Below, in pieces: positions 7,495 to 16,965 of a DNA stretch of 64,000 nt (positions are counted from its first letter, which is position 1; each line of letters begins with the position of its first letter). The DNA comes from VXPQ01 sp964608315. GTDB lineage: Bacteria; Bacteroidota; Rhodothermia; Rhodothermales; VXPQ01. The stretch covers positions 105,651 through 169,650 of the forward strand of contig CAZSNF010000004.1 of the NCBI GenBank assembly GCA_964608315.1, in the 5' to 3' direction. Under the pieces are notes generated by a model. The model was not told the DNA's origin and ran no database searches. It saw nothing but the letters and a program-made list of their open reading frames with translations. A program made the translations under genes and the position numbers.

Positions 7495-10400
7495 TTGTCT
7501 CCCGCACATGCACCGAACTTCGGGAAGGGAACGGCGAACGGCGCCAGGAGGCGGTTACCAAGCCTCTTGAGACGTTCCGTTCGGTTCCGGCTTATGTGTT
7601 GCTTGGGGATCCCGGCGCAGGTAAATCAACTGCGTTTGATATGGAGCGAGCGGCGCTTGGGGAGAAAGCTGTCTTGATTTCGGCTCGCGACTTTCGAGCC
7701 TTCGATCCCCAAAACCGTCCCGAATGGCAGGATAAGACACTTTTTATCGATGGCCTCGATGAGGTCCGGGCTGGTTCGTCGGATGCGCGTACTCCGTTCG
7801 ACGAGATTCGCTTCCGTCTCGATGCGTTGGGCAAGCCGCGTTTTCGCCTGTCTTGTCGGGAAGCGGACTGGCTTGGAGCAAATGATCGTGAGCGCTTGAA
7901 GACCGTTTCGCCGGATTCCGCCGTGAAGGCGCTGCGACTTGATCCCCTGACGTATTCGGATATCGTTTCGATTCTGGATAACCGTCAGGATGTTGCCGAC
8001 GCCAGAGATTTCATTTTTGAGGCTCGCGAGCGGGACGTAGCTGGATTTCTGGAGAATCCGCAGACACTTGAACTGCTTGCCGAGGTTGTTGGCGCGTACG
8101 GGGAGTGGCCGATAAGCCGGAAGGAACTCTTCGGAAAGGCGTGTGGCAGGATGGTCCGTGAGCACAACGAAGAGCATCAGGCGGCGCAAGCGTTATGCAA
8201 CCCGCCTGACCCTGACCAGCTTCTCGACGCCGCCGGACGGCTCTGCGCCGTGCAATTGATTTCGGGCGCTGCCGGGTGGACATTGCATGGCGAGGGAAAC
8301 GATGCGTATCCCGAACTGGAAAAGTGCCGGGGATATACCTTTGAAGCGCTTCGATCTGTACTTGGCGCGAAATTGTTCAAGGCTGCATCCGACGATAACC
8401 GTTTTATCCCGATTCATCGTCACATCGCTGAATTTCTTGCGGCGCGATATCTTGCCGGCGTTATTCAAGAAGGCGTACCTGCCCGCCGTATAATCGCGCT
8501 TATTAACGGAAGGGATGGCATAGTAGTAACGGAAATGCGGGGGCTTTCTGCCTGGCTTGCTGCGCATAGCAACGATGCCCGCGCGTACCTGATTGAGCAG
8601 GACCCGGTTGGCGTCGGGCTATACGGGGATATCAGCACGTTCTTTCGCGATGAGAAACGCACGTTGCTGTATTCCCTGAAAAGCGAGACATCGCGGCTCG
8701 ATTTTTCCGAATCGAGAGAGGCGGCGGCCTTTCGTGGACTTGCCACGCAGGATATGGAATCCGTTCTCAAGGATATTTTGACTGATTCTGACCGGGGAGA
8801 AGAACATCAAAAGGTCGTCGATCTGGTGGTGCGCGTTTTGCAGGCGGGCGAACGGTTTCCAGACCTTTCCGAACTTCTGTTCGAAATCGTTCGGGACGAC
8901 ACGCGGTGGCCGCGGGTTCGTTATGCTGCCCTTGATGCCTTTCTCTATAATGCGCCAGACGACGGGGAACAGGTTAGGCAATTAAAAGTGCTGCTGGAAG
9001 ATATTCAAAACGGGAGCGTTGCCGATCCGATTCAGGAACTTCTTGGTGGATCGCTGACGCATTTATATCCCCGGCATTTGTCGCCGTCGGAGGCGTGGGG
9101 GTATTTTTCCGAAACCGGAGCTCCTGCGATTAACGGGAGATATTACCGATTCTGGCAAATCCACCTTATCGACAGAGATATATCCTCCGATGATCAGGTG
9201 GCCGAACTTCTTGATGGTTTGAGCGGGCGGCTTGCCGAATGGCGCTTTTCGCTGGAGTCAGAAAACCGCGAATTATACAGTCTGCCGATAACGCTTTTAT
9301 TTCGCGGTTTGGAAGCGCATGGAGATCGAATTGATGCAAAACGTCTCTACGACTGGCTTGACGTTGGTTTGGCGGGGGATGGCGAATTCGCGGATGGTGG
9401 TCACGACGCATGGTCTGGGGTTCGCTCCTGGCTGGAGCAGCGACCCGATGCGCAAAAAAAGATCGTCATGGAAGGGCTGAGGCGCTGCTCCGCATCGGAT
9501 AGCGAGTTCCCGTTTGATATCTGTGCGTCGGGGATCGAAGAACGTCTCTATGGCGCAAGCGCCCCATCGGATTATGGCCTTTGGTGTCTTGAGCAGGCTG
9601 TAGGCACAGCAGATTCGAAACCTCGGGTGGCGGAATATTTGTTGGAAATAGCGGCCCGTGCTCTTGAAAGCCAAAGGGGCGCTGAGGGGCTGTCGCGTGA
9701 GGTTTTGCAAGAACAAGCGGAGAAGCACGAAGTATTGCGCCCGATTCTCAAACGCCTGTTGAAACCTCCTCCACCGCCTCCACCGCCTCCCGACACATTC
9801 AAATTGAGGGCGAGAATAAGAGAAGAACAGGAACAATTTATGTTTGATCGTTTCCGCTCCAACGAGGTCGCATTGCGTGAAAATCGAGTTGATCCCGACC
9901 TGCTTTACGAGATAGCGAGGAAGTATTTTAGCGGTTTTGCGAATTCCGGGTGGCTGGACTTCGCTCTGGGGCGTTTTGCCATCGTCGAAAGGGCAGGTTC
10001 CGTTGGTGGGGTGGAGGCGGTTAGGAAATGGCTTTACGGCGATCAGAATTTAACCGACGCAGCCCTGGAGGGTCTCCTCGGCGTGATCGACAGGGAGGAC
10101 CTTCCGGATGTCGAGGAGATATTAGACCTGGAAATCAAACGCCGTATGCATTACCTCGGCTTGCCTTTTCTGGCGGCTCTGGAGGAAATCCAAAGGACAA
10201 TGCCCGAAGACGATGCATCGCAGTGGAGCGACGACCGGATTCGCAGGGCGGTCGTTTTCTATTACTGTTACGGGAATCAGCCGCACATGCCCTCCGGACA
10301 TGGCTATTATTGTCCTGAATGGTATCGAACACTTCTTGCCGAGCGCCCTGAAATCGTTGCGGAGGCGCTGGTCCAATATGGCCGCTGCGTATTTGAAATT

Positions 10401-11789
10401 GGTCATGATTATGCCGATCCCATGGCCGACAAATTCCGCAAACTTGAATTAGACCCTGACCATGCACAGGTTGCCCAACACGCGACGCTCCCCCTGCTTC
10501 GTTCCTTTCCGATTCGTCGCGCTCCGGAAGATCAAAGTCACCTCTTGGCGCTGAATCATTTATTCTGGGCCGCCATCAAGCATGCCGACCGGGCATTGCT
10601 GCAAGAACTGATTGAAAGGAAACGGTCTTTGAAGAGCATAACCGCTGCCCAGCGCGTACGCTGGCTTGCGGCGGGCGCTATGGTTTGGCCTGGAGAATAC
10701 ACCGATCTTTTGCAGGATTTCGTGCAGGAAGATCAGGAAAACCGTGTTCGTTATCTCAAGGCGTTCTTTGGAAGTCGCGTATACCGTGGCGCTTGCCGTG
10801 AATTAGGCACATTCTCTTTTGTAGGCCGTGAGTTGTTCCAATTCGATGCATCGAAGGTTCCTTTGTGGGAATTGCTTATTCGTCTTATGGGCAGTGTTGT
10901 CGGACCTGATTGGTGGGGGGATCATGCATCCGATCTTGTTCGCATGTTGATTAAAGACCTTGTCGTTTGTTCTGAAGACAGCGCCAGCGATGCGCTGACC
11001 AATCTTCTCGCTGACCCAGTGCTGGGACGCTGGCGTGACGTACTAAAGCAGGCGCAAGACAATCAGCGAACGATTCGACGCGACGCTGGCTATCGCCATC
11101 CCGGTATCGAGCAGGTCTGCAAGACACTGGATGGCGGTACGCCCGCGAATCCCGCCGATCTTGCGGCCCTGGTGATGGATCGCCTGGACGAAATCGGCAG
11201 CAAGATTCGGAGGGCACCTACTTCGGATTGGCGGCAGTATTGGAATGTCGATTCGTATAATCGACCGCTGCGAAAGGAATCGGAGGGTACCGAAAATTCG
11301 CATGGTTCGTCGCCATTCCCGGTATCGGAAGAAGCCGAACATTCGCATGATCCGCCGCCATGCCAGAGACCGGAAGATGCATGCCGCGACCGTCTGTTAT
11401 CGGACTTGCAGGAAAAGTTGAAGCCATTGGGCATTGACGCCCAACCCGAGGGGCAGTACGCCAACGACAAGCGAGCCGACATTCGCGTTTTCCATGCAGG
11501 CTTCAACGTGCCGGTGGAAGTCAAGAAGAACTCGCATCTCAAGCTATGGAGTTCGATACGCGATCAGTTGATCGCGAACTACGCGATGGACCCGGACACG
11601 GACGGCTATGGCATTTATCTCGTATTCTGGTTCGGCAAGGATGAGACCAGGACTCCGCATGAGGACAACGGGTACCCGGACGATGCCAAAGAGATGAAGC
11701 AATGGCTGGAAGATTCGCTTTCGCCCGAACAAGCCCGCAAAATCCCGGTATGCGTCATCGACGTGAGCAAGCCCAAGGGCAAATCATAA
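7491..11789 (+). CDS. Giant STAND/NACHT-like NTPase with C-terminal PD-(D/E)XK nuclease-like domain
   Basis: 1432 residues from the ATG overlapping the preceding stop; a TTG at 7470 is less likely. Walker A GDPGAGKS lies at 39-46 and an extended Walker B LFIDGLDE at 84-91, followed by 'RLSCRE', the pattern of NACHT-type STAND NTPases. The long middle (about 200-1250) is probably helical repeats, as in sensor domains. Nine consecutive prolines occupy residues 759-767. Near the C-terminus, Asp1330 and Glu1343-Val-Lys1345 form a PD-(D/E)XK site, a common nuclease effector. The layout NTPase-sensor-nuclease matches anti-phage STAND proteins, though the order differs from Avs proteins, which carry the effector at the N-terminus. 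Coupled with the DUF4143 ATPase upstream and followed by a type IIG enzyme. Defence role inferred. Confidence 0.8.
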   Translation: MIVSRTCTELREGNGERRQEAVTKPLETFRSVPAYVLLGDPGAGKSTAFDMERAALGEKAVLISARDFRAFDPQNRPEWQDKTLFIDGLDEVRAGSSDARTPFDEIRFRLDALGKPRFRLSCREADWLGANDRERLKTVSPDSAVKALRLDPLTYSDIVSILDNRQDVADARDFIFEARERDVAGFLENPQTLELLAEVVGAYGEWPISRKELFGKACGRMVREHNEEHQAAQALCNPPDPDQLLDAAGRLCAVQLISGAAGWTLHGEGNDAYPELEKCRGYTFEALRSVLGAKLFKAASDDNRFIPIHRHIAEFLAARYLAGVIQEGVPARRIIALINGRDGIVVTEMRGLSAWLAAHSNDARAYLIEQDPVGVGLYGDISTFFRDEKRTLLYSLKSETSRLDFSESREAAAFRGLATQDMESVLKDILTDSDRGEEHQKVVDLVVRVLQAGERFPDLSELLFEIVRDDTRWPRVRYAALDAFLYNAPDDGEQVRQLKVLLEDIQNGSVADPIQELLGGSLTHLYPRHLSPSEAWGYFSETGAPAINGRYYRFWQIHLIDRDISSDDQVAELLDGLSGRLAEWRFSLESENRELYSLPITLLFRGLEAHGDRIDAKRLYDWLDVGLAGDGEFADGGHDAWSGVRSWLEQRPDAQKKIVMEGLRRCSASDSEFPFDICASGIEERLYGASAPSDYGLWCLEQAVGTADSKPRVAEYLLEIAARALESQRGAEGLSREVLQEQAEKHEVLRPILKRLLKPPPPPPPPPDTFKLRARIREEQEQFMFDRFRSNEVALRENRVDPDLLYEIARKYFSGFANSGWLDFALGRFAIVERAGSVGGVEAVRKWLYGDQNLTDAALEGLLGVIDREDLPDVEEILDLEIKRRMHYLGLPFLAALEEIQRTMPEDDASQWSDDRIRRAVVFYYCYGNQPHMPSGHGYYCPEWYRTLLAERPEIVAEALVQYGRCVFEIGHDYADPMADKFRKLELDPDHAQVAQHATLPLLRSFPIRRAPEDQSHLLALNHLFWAAIKHADRALLQELIERKRSLKSITAAQRVRWLAAGAMVWPGEYTDLLQDFVQEDQENRVRYLKAFFGSRVYRGACRELGTFSFVGRELFQFDASKVPLWELLIRLMGSVVGPDWWGDHASDLVRMLIKDLVVCSEDSASDALTNLLADPVLGRWRDVLKQAQDNQRTIRRDAGYRHPGIEQVCKTLDGGTPANPADLAALVMDRLDEIGSKIRRAPTSDWRQYWNVDSYNRPLRKESEGTENSHGSSPFPVSEEAEHSHDPPPCQRPEDACRDRLLSDLQEKLKPLGIDAQPEGQYANDKRADIRVFHAGFNVPVEVKKNSHLKLWSSIRDQLIANYAMDPDTDGYGIYLVFWFGKDETRTPHEDNGYPDDAKEMKQWLEDSLSPEQARKIPVCVIDVSKPKGKS

Positions 11790-11971
11790 GGAAACGGACC
11801 CCGGAATGCGCGGAGCGCATGGAAGAGCCTACGCAAACGGTACCTGAAGGGCCCGGAAGCAGACGGTAAATAAACCATACGTTCCGGGCAACGCCGTAGA
11901 TTATCCTGTTTCCGCGAACGAAGTTGCGATCCTTCCGGCCCGAACCGAAAACACCCTTATGCCCGACTCCC

Positions 11972-14900
11972 ATGCCCGGCCAGCTATTCACGCATTACTT
12001 TCTGACCGACGGCGTACGCGAGACGCCGGAGTGGAAAGATTCGGGGGCTGACCCGGAGGCGTTCGATTCGTTCAGAGAGGGTGTGGCCGGGCGTTATGAG
12101 GCGCTCCGCCAGTCCAGCGATCCCAACGAAGCCGTCACCGAGCAGGACCTGATCCGTCCGGTGCTGGACCTGCTGGGGTGGAACGATTATCTCCCGCAGC
12201 AGGGCGCGGCCCGCAACGAGGATATCCCCGATCATCTGCTCTTTGCGGACGCTGCGTCGAAGGCGCAGGCCGCCGCCCGCGCCAATTCGCAAGACCGGTA
12301 TCTGGATGCACTGGCGATAGAGGAGAGTAAGCGCTTCGGCTTGCCTCTCGACAATCGCGACGGGAGCGACCGGGTGCAGCGCGGCACGCCGCACGGTCAG
12401 ATACTGCGGTATCTGTCGACCGCCGAAAGCGTCACGGACGGACGCATCCGCTGGGGCATTCTGACCAACGGCGGCGTGTGGCGCCTCTACGACTACCGCG
12501 CGCGCCCCCGCGCCAGCGGCTACTACGAGGCCGACCTGGCGGACCTGCTCCAACCCGGCAACGAAGACGCGCTCCGGGTCTTCCATCTGTTGTTCCGCCG
12601 GGCGTCTTTCGCGCCTGAAGCGGGGGCTGCGACCACATTCCTCGAACGGGCGCTGGCCGAGGGCAAGCGCTACGAGGAACAGGTTGCGCAGGACCTTTCA
12701 GGGGTGGTGTTCGAGCGCGTCTTTCCGAGACTTGTCGATGGGATCGCCCGGGAATCCGGAAAGGGTCTCGATGAAAGCCGGGATGCGGCGCTGATTTTCC
12801 TCTACCGTCTGCTGTTCGTGCTCTACGCCGAGGACCGGGGCCTGCTGCCCGTGAACGATGCGCGGTACGACGATTACGGTTTGCGCAAGCGGGTGCGGGA
12901 CGACATTGCGCGCAGGATGACCGACAAGGATACATTTTCCGCAAGGGCCGCGAACTACTGGAACCGCCTTGCCGATCTTTTCCGGATCATCGACGAAGGG
13001 GACGCCTCCATTGGGTTACCGCCTTACAACGGAGGATTGTTTGCGCCGGAAGCGGCGCCGCTGCTGGACGAGATCCGCCTGTCCGATGCGCATGTCGCCC
13101 CCATTGTTCACGATCTGAGCCATGCGAGGGATGCGCAGGGCGCGCGCCATTTCGTGAATTACCGCGACATGTCTGTGCAGCAACTGGGTTCGATCTACGA
13201 ACGGTTGCTGGAGCGCGAGCCGGTCCGGGACGACGAGGGGAAGATCGTGGTGCGCCCGAACAGCTACGCCCGGAAGGACAGCGGCAGTTTTTATACCCCG
13301 CAGGAACTGGTCGATCTGATTGTCGAGCGGACCCTGAAGCCACTTGCCGAAGAGCGGCTCAGCGCTTTCGAGAACAAGTCTGCCGAACTCGCGAGCGACC
13401 GCAGGCCCAGGGCGCAGCGGGAAGACGCCTTGCGCAAGCTCGATCCGGCGGAGGCCGTGCTCGATTTGAAAGTGCTGGACCCGGCGATGGGAAGCGGGCA
13501 TTTTCTGGTAACGGCGGTGGATTTTCTATCGGACTACATCGCCGAATTGATCGAATACGCGCCTGCGGTGCCGGAATGGCTCGGCGGCGAGTACGCCTCC
13601 CCTCTGGTGGGGCGCGTGGAGGCGATTCGCGCTGAAATCGTTCGCCGGGCCGAGGAATCGGACTGGGTTCTGGACAAGAGCCAACTCACCGATCAGGCCA
13701 TTGTCCGCCGGATGGTGCTCAAGCGCTGCATCTACGGGGTGGACAAGAACCGCCTGACCGTCGAACTGGCCAAGGTGTCGCTCTGGCTGCACAGTTTCAC
13801 GGTGGGCGCGCCGCTGTCCTTCCTGGATCACCATTTGCGCTGCGGCGATTCGCTGATCGGCTTGCGGGTGCAGGAGGCGGTGCAGGATATGCAGCGGCTG
13901 GGCGGGGGGCTCTTCGCCAGTTCCGCCATAGCGGGAGCGGAGACTGCTACGACCGGCATGCAGCGCATTGAGGAGATGTCCGACGCCGACATCGCGGAGG
14001 TGCGCGAATCGGCGTCACTGTTCAGCGCCGTGGAGGAAACGACGGCCGATCTCAGGGGCCTGCTGGATTTTTTCTGCGGTTGGCGCTGGATGACGGCGGG
14101 GATGAAGAAGAAAGCGCGGGGCGTCTTCGAGGCCCCGCTTCTCAAAACGCTCGGTCAGCAGTCGGAGCATGCGTACGAACTGCTGGCTCGTGGCCCGGAG
14201 TACCTCGCCGATGATGCGCCCGCTTCTGCGGTTCCTGACCAGAAGATGTTTTGCGAGCGGTGGCGCGAGGTCCGGGGCCTTGCCGACCGGGAAGGCTTTC
14301 TGCATTGGGAAGCAGCTTTTCCGGGGGTGTGGCGGCGATGGCAGGATATCCGTCCCGAGGGCGGCTTCGACGCGATCATCGGGAATCCGCCATGGGACCG
14401 GATCAAGTTGCAGGAAGTAGAGTGGTTCGCCACGCGCGCCCCTGAACTCGCGCTGGCTCCGACCGCGGCGGCGCGGCGGAAAGGCATTCGGGAATTGCGC
14501 GAACAAGGATCGTCTCTGGCGGCGGAATTCGATGCGGCCAAGGCCTGCTCGGACCAACTCGGCCGCCTGATCCGGGAATCCGGACATTATCCCTTGCTTG
14601 GCGGCGGCGACGTCAACCTGTATTCGCTGTTCGTGGAACGGGCCTTGAGCCTCGTCAAACCGGACGGTTTCGTGGGCCTGTTGACGCCTTCGGGCATTTA
14701 CGCGGACAAGACGGCGGCCCGTTTCTTCCAATCCGTTTCCACGAAGGGGAGGGTATCCGGGCTGTTCGATTTCGAAAACAAGAAGATTTTTTTCAAGGAT
14801 GTGCACGCTTCTTTCAAATTCTGCGCGCTCATTCTCGGCGGAGAAGCGCGGCGATTCGAGCGGACCGAATGCGCCTTTTTCCTGCACGACATGCGGACGA

Positions 14901-16018
14901 TCCGGGACGAGGACCGCTGTTTTCCGCTGACGCCGGACGATTTCGCCCGCGTGAATCCGAATACGGGTACGGCGCCTATTTTCCGCACCCGGCGGGACGC
15001 CGATATCACGCGCCGCATCTACGAACGGCATCCGGTGCTGGTGGATCGCTCAGGGGGCGGGGAGCGCAAGGCGTGGCCGGTGAAGTACGTGCGTATGTTC
15101 GACATGACCAACGACTCGCGCCATTTCAGAACCGCGGCGCAACTCGACGGCGAAGGGTTTTATCCGGTTGCAGGCAACCGCTGGAAACGGGGAGAGGAGT
15201 TGTATCTGCCGTTGTACGAGGGGAAGATGGTGCAGGCGTTCGACCACCGGGCAGCCAGTGTGGTGGTCAACCCCGAGAACCTGAACCGGCCCGCCCAGCC
15301 GCGCGAGGCTACCGATGCAGAACACGCGAATCCGGAGTGGTTGCCGGATCCTCAGTTCTGGGTGAGCGCGGACGCAGCCGAATGGCCTGAAGATTTGGAC
15401 TGGGCCGTGGCATTCAAGGATGTAACTGCGCCGACGAACGTACGGACCATGATTGCATCGGTGGTTCCGCAATCAGGATTTGGAAACACGTTGCCGTTGC
15501 TGATGCCTGATACAGCAGACACAATTGCGTATCAAGAGAACGCATGGCTTTTTGTCGCATGCTTCAATTCTTTTCCCTTCGATTTTGTAAGCCGACAGAA
15601 GGTTCAGGGACAGCACCTGAATTGGTTCGTAGTAGAACAGCTGCCTATTCTGAAATCCGCCGACTACGACCAGAGGTGGTTCGGAGACAAAACCGCCCGC
15701 GAACTTGTCCGAGACCATGTGCTCCGCCTCACTTATACGGCCCACGATATGGCGCCGTTCGCCCGCGATCTCGGATACGAAGGCCCGCCCTTCATCTGGG
15801 ACGAAGAGAAACGCCGCCACCTGCGGGCCCGGCTCGATGCGCTGTATTTCCACCTTTACGGCCTGGATCGGGAAGATGCGGCCTACGTGCTTGGCACCTT
15901 CCCCATCGTCCGCCGCGAAGACGAGAAGCAATTCGGCCGCTACCGCACTCGCGACCTGATCCTGGCCTACATGAACGCCCTCGAGGCAGGAGATACGGAG
16001 ACGGAGGTGGCGGCGTAG
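11972..16018 (+). CDS. Type IIG-like restriction endonuclease-methyltransferase (Eco57I family)
   Basis: 1348 residues from the ATG at 11972. A possible N-terminal nuclease region contains 'IPDHLLF' followed by 'AIEESK', readable as a PD-ExK site. The methyltransferase core carries the SAM motif LDPAMGSGHF (about 502-511) and catalytic NPPW (805-808), which indicates N6-adenine methylation. 'SGSFYTPQELVD' just before the core is the usual type I/IIG lead-in. The C-terminal 400 residues should be the target-recognition region. Length and order fit single-polypeptide restriction-modification enzymes; BREX PglX is an alternative, but no other BREX gene is present. It follows the STAND gene by 182 bp on the same strand. 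Confidence 0.85.
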   Translation: MPGQLFTHYFLTDGVRETPEWKDSGADPEAFDSFREGVAGRYEALRQSSDPNEAVTEQDLIRPVLDLLGWNDYLPQQGAARNEDIPDHLLFADAASKAQAAARANSQDRYLDALAIEESKRFGLPLDNRDGSDRVQRGTPHGQILRYLSTAESVTDGRIRWGILTNGGVWRLYDYRARPRASGYYEADLADLLQPGNEDALRVFHLLFRRASFAPEAGAATTFLERALAEGKRYEEQVAQDLSGVVFERVFPRLVDGIARESGKGLDESRDAALIFLYRLLFVLYAEDRGLLPVNDARYDDYGLRKRVRDDIARRMTDKDTFSARAANYWNRLADLFRIIDEGDASIGLPPYNGGLFAPEAAPLLDEIRLSDAHVAPIVHDLSHARDAQGARHFVNYRDMSVQQLGSIYERLLEREPVRDDEGKIVVRPNSYARKDSGSFYTPQELVDLIVERTLKPLAEERLSAFENKSAELASDRRPRAQREDALRKLDPAEAVLDLKVLDPAMGSGHFLVTAVDFLSDYIAELIEYAPAVPEWLGGEYASPLVGRVEAIRAEIVRRAEESDWVLDKSQLTDQAIVRRMVLKRCIYGVDKNRLTVELAKVSLWLHSFTVGAPLSFLDHHLRCGDSLIGLRVQEAVQDMQRLGGGLFASSAIAGAETATTGMQRIEEMSDADIAEVRESASLFSAVEETTADLRGLLDFFCGWRWMTAGMKKKARGVFEAPLLKTLGQQSEHAYELLARGPEYLADDAPASAVPDQKMFCERWREVRGLADREGFLHWEAAFPGVWRRWQDIRPEGGFDAIIGNPPWDRIKLQEVEWFATRAPELALAPTAAARRKGIRELREQGSSLAAEFDAAKACSDQLGRLIRESGHYPLLGGGDVNLYSLFVERALSLVKPDGFVGLLTPSGIYADKTAARFFQSVSTKGRVSGLFDFENKKIFFKDVHASFKFCALILGGEARRFERTECAFFLHDMRTIRDEDRCFPLTPDDFARVNPNTGTAPIFRTRRDADITRRIYERHPVLVDRSGGGERKAWPVKYVRMFDMTNDSRHFRTAAQLDGEGFYPVAGNRWKRGEELYLPLYEGKMVQAFDHRAASVVVNPENLNRPAQPREATDAEHANPEWLPDPQFWVSADAAEWPEDLDWAVAFKDVTAPTNVRTMIASVVPQSGFGNTLPLLMPDTADTIAYQENAWLFVACFNSFPFDFVSRQKVQGQHLNWFVVEQLPILKSADYDQRWFGDKTARELVRDHVLRLTYTAHDMAPFARDLGYEGPPFIWDEEKRRHLRARLDALYFHLYGLDREDAAYVLGTFPIVRREDEKQFGRYRTRDLILAYMNALEAGDTETEVAA

Positions 16019-16058
16019 GGTTACGCCCCCGGAACAGTTTTCGTCGAATCTTGTATAT

Positions 16059-16076
16059 GTGGCCTCATGAGGCTAC
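16059..16076. promoter_or_regulatory. Palindromic operator candidate of the Phd/PIN pair
   Basis: GTGGCCTCATGAGGCTAC contains a perfect 12-bp dyad (GCCTCA/TGAGGC). It sits 9 bp upstream of the antitoxin ATG and overlaps a TATAT-like box at 16054. Phd/YefM antitoxins normally bind such dyads to repress their own operon. Confidence 0.6.
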
Positions 16077-16085
16077 ATTCCTGTT

Positions 16086-16376
16086 ATGCTTACTGTCGGC
16101 GTCAGAGAACTTAAGGATCGTTTGAGCGAGTGCATTCGCATGGTTCGCGAAGGCGGCGCAGTATATGTCACGTATCGGGGCCGGATTGCAGCAGAGATAC
16201 GCCCGCCGTCTCGTACTACGGAAGACGAGGCCCGTATGGGGTTGCGCCGTCGCGCCCGGGAAGGAAAAGTGCGCCTCGGGGCGCCCAACCGCCCCGAAGT
16301 ATATGCTCGAAGGAAGCCTCTTCTCACCAGGGACGAACTTCAGGAGTTGTTAAGCGAGACTCGAGGCGATTCGTGA
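16086..16376 (+). CDS. Phd/YefM-family antitoxin
   Basis: 96 residues. The N-terminus 'VGVRELKDRLSECI...GGAVYVTYRGRIAAEI' is the standard Phd/YefM DNA-binding fold. The charged C-terminal tail would wrap around the toxin. The stop overlaps the GTG start of the PIN gene (GTGA at 16373-16376), typical of a coupled toxin-antitoxin operon. A dyad directly upstream is the probable autoregulatory site. It follows the type IIG gene by 67 bp in the same direction, so read-through is possible. Confidence 0.88.
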   Translation: MLTVGVRELKDRLSECIRMVREGGAVYVTYRGRIAAEIRPPSRTTEDEARMGLRRRAREGKVRLGAPNRPEVYARRKPLLTRDELQELLSETRGDS

Positions 16377-16813
16377 ATCTGTACGCCGAGACAAGCGCCG
16401 TATTATCGTGGTTGCTTGGTCAGGACAATGGCTGTCGGGCTTATCAGGCGTTGGCCGATGCGGAATTGGTTTTCACTTCCGACTTGACGTTGATCGAGTG
16501 TGATCGCGTTCTTCACCGCGCCGCCTTTATGGGCCAGTTGGACGAGTCGGTTGCTATCGAAGCGCGGACTATTGTCGAAACTGCGTCCGCACACTGGACG
16601 CTATGCGCCATGGACGCCGAAATCGTGGAGGCCTCTCGCCGCCGATTTCCTCACGAACCCATTCGTTCTCTGGACGCGATACATCTCTCGACGGCATTGT
16701 TTGCGCGGAATCTCGCCCCGGATGTATATATGCTCTCTTTTGACGAACGGATACGGCAAAATGCCGCAGCGCTTGGATTCAGGATTATTCCCGAGGAAAC
16801 GCTTCAATCGTAG
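16373..16813 (+). CDS. PIN-domain toxin (VapC-like ribonuclease)
   Basis: 146 residues starting at a GTG that overlaps the antitoxin stop. PIN acidic residues can be placed: 'YAETSAV' near residue 6 (Glu where most VapC proteins have Asp), 'LIECDRV', 'SLDAIHL' and 'LSFDERI'. These form the metal site of RNA-cleaving VapC toxins. The first-Asp-to-Glu substitution may be tolerated or may lower activity. Pairing with a Phd-type antitoxin, rather than VapB, is common. Likely an RNase toxin neutralised by the upstream protein. Confidence 0.85.
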   Translation: MNLYAETSAVLSWLLGQDNGCRAYQALADAELVFTSDLTLIECDRVLHRAAFMGQLDESVAIEARTIVETASAHWTLCAMDAEIVEASRRRFPHEPIRSLDAIHLSTALFARNLAPDVYMLSFDERIRQNAAALGFRIIPEETLQS

Positions 16814-16852
16814 CAGCGGGAAAGGGCGCGGCATTGCGCCCGCACCTGGTCG

Positions 16853-16888
16853 GTTACGCTATTGAGTGATTTTACTCAATGGGATAAT
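16853..16888. repeat. Dispersed GAGTnnTTTTACTC hairpin, degenerate copy
   Basis: GTTACGCTATTGAGT and ACTCAATGGGATAAT face each other across GATTTT with several outer mismatches. The left arm is nearly identical to that of the palindrome before the DUF4143 ATPase at 6235. Here it lies between the ends of the PIN gene and the DUF4276 gene, with no ATPase gene adjacent, so it may be a relic or act as a terminator for both. Confidence 0.55.
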
Positions 16889-16965
16889 CTCCTGTTTGGA
16901 GGCACTCCTTTACTCCCTGTCTCTCAGCGCTTCAGCTGTTTCGGATGTGCTACAGAACACTGCAA

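Noticed and set aside
11972..16018. BREX system around a PglX-like methyltransferase
   Set aside because: No BrxA/B/C/L or PglZ gene is present; the gene fits a stand-alone type IIG enzyme better.
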